Below are positions 5,544 to 6,673 of a DNA stretch of 6,673 nucleotides, in pieces. Every line of letters starts with the position of its first letter. The stretch's first letter is position 1. Origin of the DNA: Desulfarculales bacterium UBA696 (lineage in GTDB: Bacteria; Desulfobacterota; Syntrophobacteria; Syntrophobacterales; Syntrophobacteraceae). The stretch lies in the NCBI GenBank assembly GCA_002298995.1, contig DBMO01000028.1, forward strand, positions 1 through 6,673, written 5' to 3'. The position numbers were made by a program, and so were the translations under genes. The notes under the pieces were generated by a model, which saw only the letters and a program-made list of their open reading frames with translations, made no database searches and had not been told where the DNA came from.

Positions 5544-6518
5544 ATGGTATTCCTGCCGTGGCACCTGGCTTCCGCTTACGCCCTTGACCTTGTCGCGGGA
5601 GATCCTCAATGGATGCCGCACCCGGTGCGGTGGATAGGCCGGGCGGTTAGCTGGGCCGAGAACCATCTATACGATCCGGCGGCGCCGCCGGTTCTTCTCA
5701 GGATTTCCGGGGTGGTTCTCTGGGTGCTCGTAATGACCATCACGGTGAGTTCCGCAATGGTGCTTATCGGGGCCTCCCGGCTAGCCGGAACCGTCGTAAC
5801 CGACATCGTTCTTATATGGCTTGCATATACGACCCTCGCAACCCGTGCGCTTTATGCGGAATCCGCCGGCATAGCACAGGCCCTTCGCGACAACTACATC
5901 GGGCTGGCCCGCGAACGCCTCTCCCGAATCGTCAGCCGGGATACCTCGAACCTGGATGAAGCCGGCATTCTGCGGGCGCTGATCGAAACGGTTTCCGAAA
6001 ACATTTCCGATGGAATCGTCGCCCCGCTGTTCTACCTGGCAATTTTCGGCCCCGTCGGCGCTCTTGCCTACAAGGCCGTAAACACGATGGATTCGATGCT
6101 GGGCTATATGAACGACAGGTACCGTTACTTCGGCTGGTTTTCGGCGCGGGCCGACGACGCAGCGAACTTCATCCCGGCAAGGCTTTCCGGCCTTCTGCTG
6201 GTGGGGGCCGCGGCATGCATCGGGCTCAACTGGCGAACCGCCATGCAGATCATGCGACGGGACGCCCACAAGATGAAGAGCCCGAATTCGGGCTACCCGG
6301 AAGCGGCCGCAGCCGGGGCGCTCGGAATCGAGCTTGGCGGGACCAACATATATTTCGGCCAACCCGTTGAAAAACCAAGACTGGGCGACCCGGCCGAACA
6401 GATAACACTCGATACCTACCGGCAAATGGTCATTTTGATGTACCTGACATCGGCTCTCGCCTTTTTCATGGCCTTTTGTATTCGGCTTTCCAGGGAAATT
6501 CTGGAAGGGTGGTTTTAG
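5544..6518 (+). CDS. cbiB: Adenosylcobinamide-phosphate synthase (CbiB/CobD)
   Basis: This integral inner-membrane protein joins adenosylcobyric acid to (R)-1-amino-2-propanol phosphate to make adenosylcobinamide phosphate, the step after CobQ. The protein has 324 residues, a normal family length. Family motifs are present: DLVAGDPQWMPHPVRWIGR (15-33), ETVSENISDGIVAPLFY (148-164), KAVNTMDSMLGY (177-188), ARADDAANFIPARL (201-214) and SPNSGYPEAAAAGALGIELGG (246-266, given as a pattern). Likely membrane segments are at about 52-78, 84-103, 157-177, 213-229 and 294-314. ATG 5544 has GGAGA four to five bases upstream. The 420-base gap from cobQ, filled partly by a repeat, breaks an otherwise compact cluster. 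In some organisms the symbol cobD is used for this gene, while in Salmonella CobD is a different enzyme. Confidence 0.95.
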   Translation: MVFLPWHLASAYALDLVAGDPQWMPHPVRWIGRAVSWAENHLYDPAAPPVLLRISGVVLWVLVMTITVSSAMVLIGASRLAGTVVTDIVLIWLAYTTLATRALYAESAGIAQALRDNYIGLARERLSRIVSRDTSNLDEAGILRALIETVSENISDGIVAPLFYLAIFGPVGALAYKAVNTMDSMLGYMNDRYRYFGWFSARADDAANFIPARLSGLLLVGAAACIGLNWRTAMQIMRRDAHKMKSPNSGYPEAAAAGALGIELGGTNIYFGQPVEKPRLGDPAEQITLDTYRQMVILMYLTSALAFFMAFCIRLSREILEGWF

Positions 6519-6523
6519 GGAGG

Positions 6524-6540
6524 TTGTGAGTTGTGAGTTG
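6524..6540. repeat. Short tandem repeat after cbiB
   Basis: TTGTGAG occurs twice in a row (6524-6537), followed by a partial third unit TTG, between the cbiB stop and the repeat element. It may be slippage or a trace of the insertion junction. Confidence 0.35.
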
Positions 6541-6545
6541 CCGGC

Positions 6546-6673
6546 GGTTGTGCCACGGTCTCCCGACACCATGGTTGTGGCGCGGTCAGGACGGGCTGTT
6601 GCCCAAATAGCTTTTTTAAAGACTCTAAGTAAAATCGGAAGCCATGGGGTCTAATAACGTCATTCCCGCGGCG
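6546..6673. repeat. MITE-like palindromic repeat, copy 2, cut off by the window end
   Basis: This copies the left half of the element at 5197-5411. The arm 6573-6607 (GGTTGTGGCGCGGTC through GCCCAAA) aligns with 5197-5232. The AT-rich middle follows with a T-run, and the central CGTCATTCCCGC begins at 6658. The outer block GGTTGTGCCACGGTC (6546-6560) nearly repeats 6573-6587, the same doubled end as at the right side of copy 1. The window stops inside the central hairpin, so the second half must lie just beyond. It starts about 27 bases after the cbiB stop. Confidence 0.75.

Noticed and set aside
5781..6572. Minus-strand open frame of 263 codons across cbiB
   Set aside because: It is a shadow of cbiB, whose motifs are unmistakable; no ribosome binding site or family pattern is visible.

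Overview
The window looks like a bacterial chromosome segment with fairly GC-rich coding regions. I suspect an anaerobic Desulfobacterota (Syntrophobacter-like) relative. This rests on the style of the small hypothetical proteins, a probable selenocysteine codon and a B12 biosynthesis cluster. It is an inference, not a sequence match.

Left part (1-1290), minus strand: a MerR-family regulator (4-552) is preceded in the same direction by a 61-residue protein (602-787) whose whole body is homologous to the regulator's C-terminal domain. A candidate promoter with the 19-bp spacer typical of MerR targets lies upstream at 844-874. Next comes a separate 68-residue conserved-looking hypothetical gene (972-1178). 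Its leader holds a strong 12-bp inverted repeat with a T-run, like a terminator or attenuator.

Middle (1290-2082): this stretch looks empty of ordinary ORFs. It holds a short reading frame on the plus strand (1547-1690) with a good ribosome binding site, an in-frame TGA at codon 23 and a perfect 7-bp stem-loop placed like a bacterial SECIS element. I read it as a 47-residue selenoprotein with a UxxxxCxxC motif. This is the most interesting item in the window. The remaining 390 bases before cobB hold hairpins but no gene and no canonical cobalamin riboswitch.

Right part (2083-6518), plus strand: cobB/cbiA, cobQ and cbiB encode consecutive late steps of adenosylcobalamin synthesis: a,c-diamidation of cobyrinate, amidation to cobyric acid, and attachment of the aminopropanol arm. 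cobB and cobQ are tightly coupled. A palindromic MITE-like repeat (about 5197-5411) separates cobQ from cbiB, and a second copy begins just after cbiB and runs off the window end.
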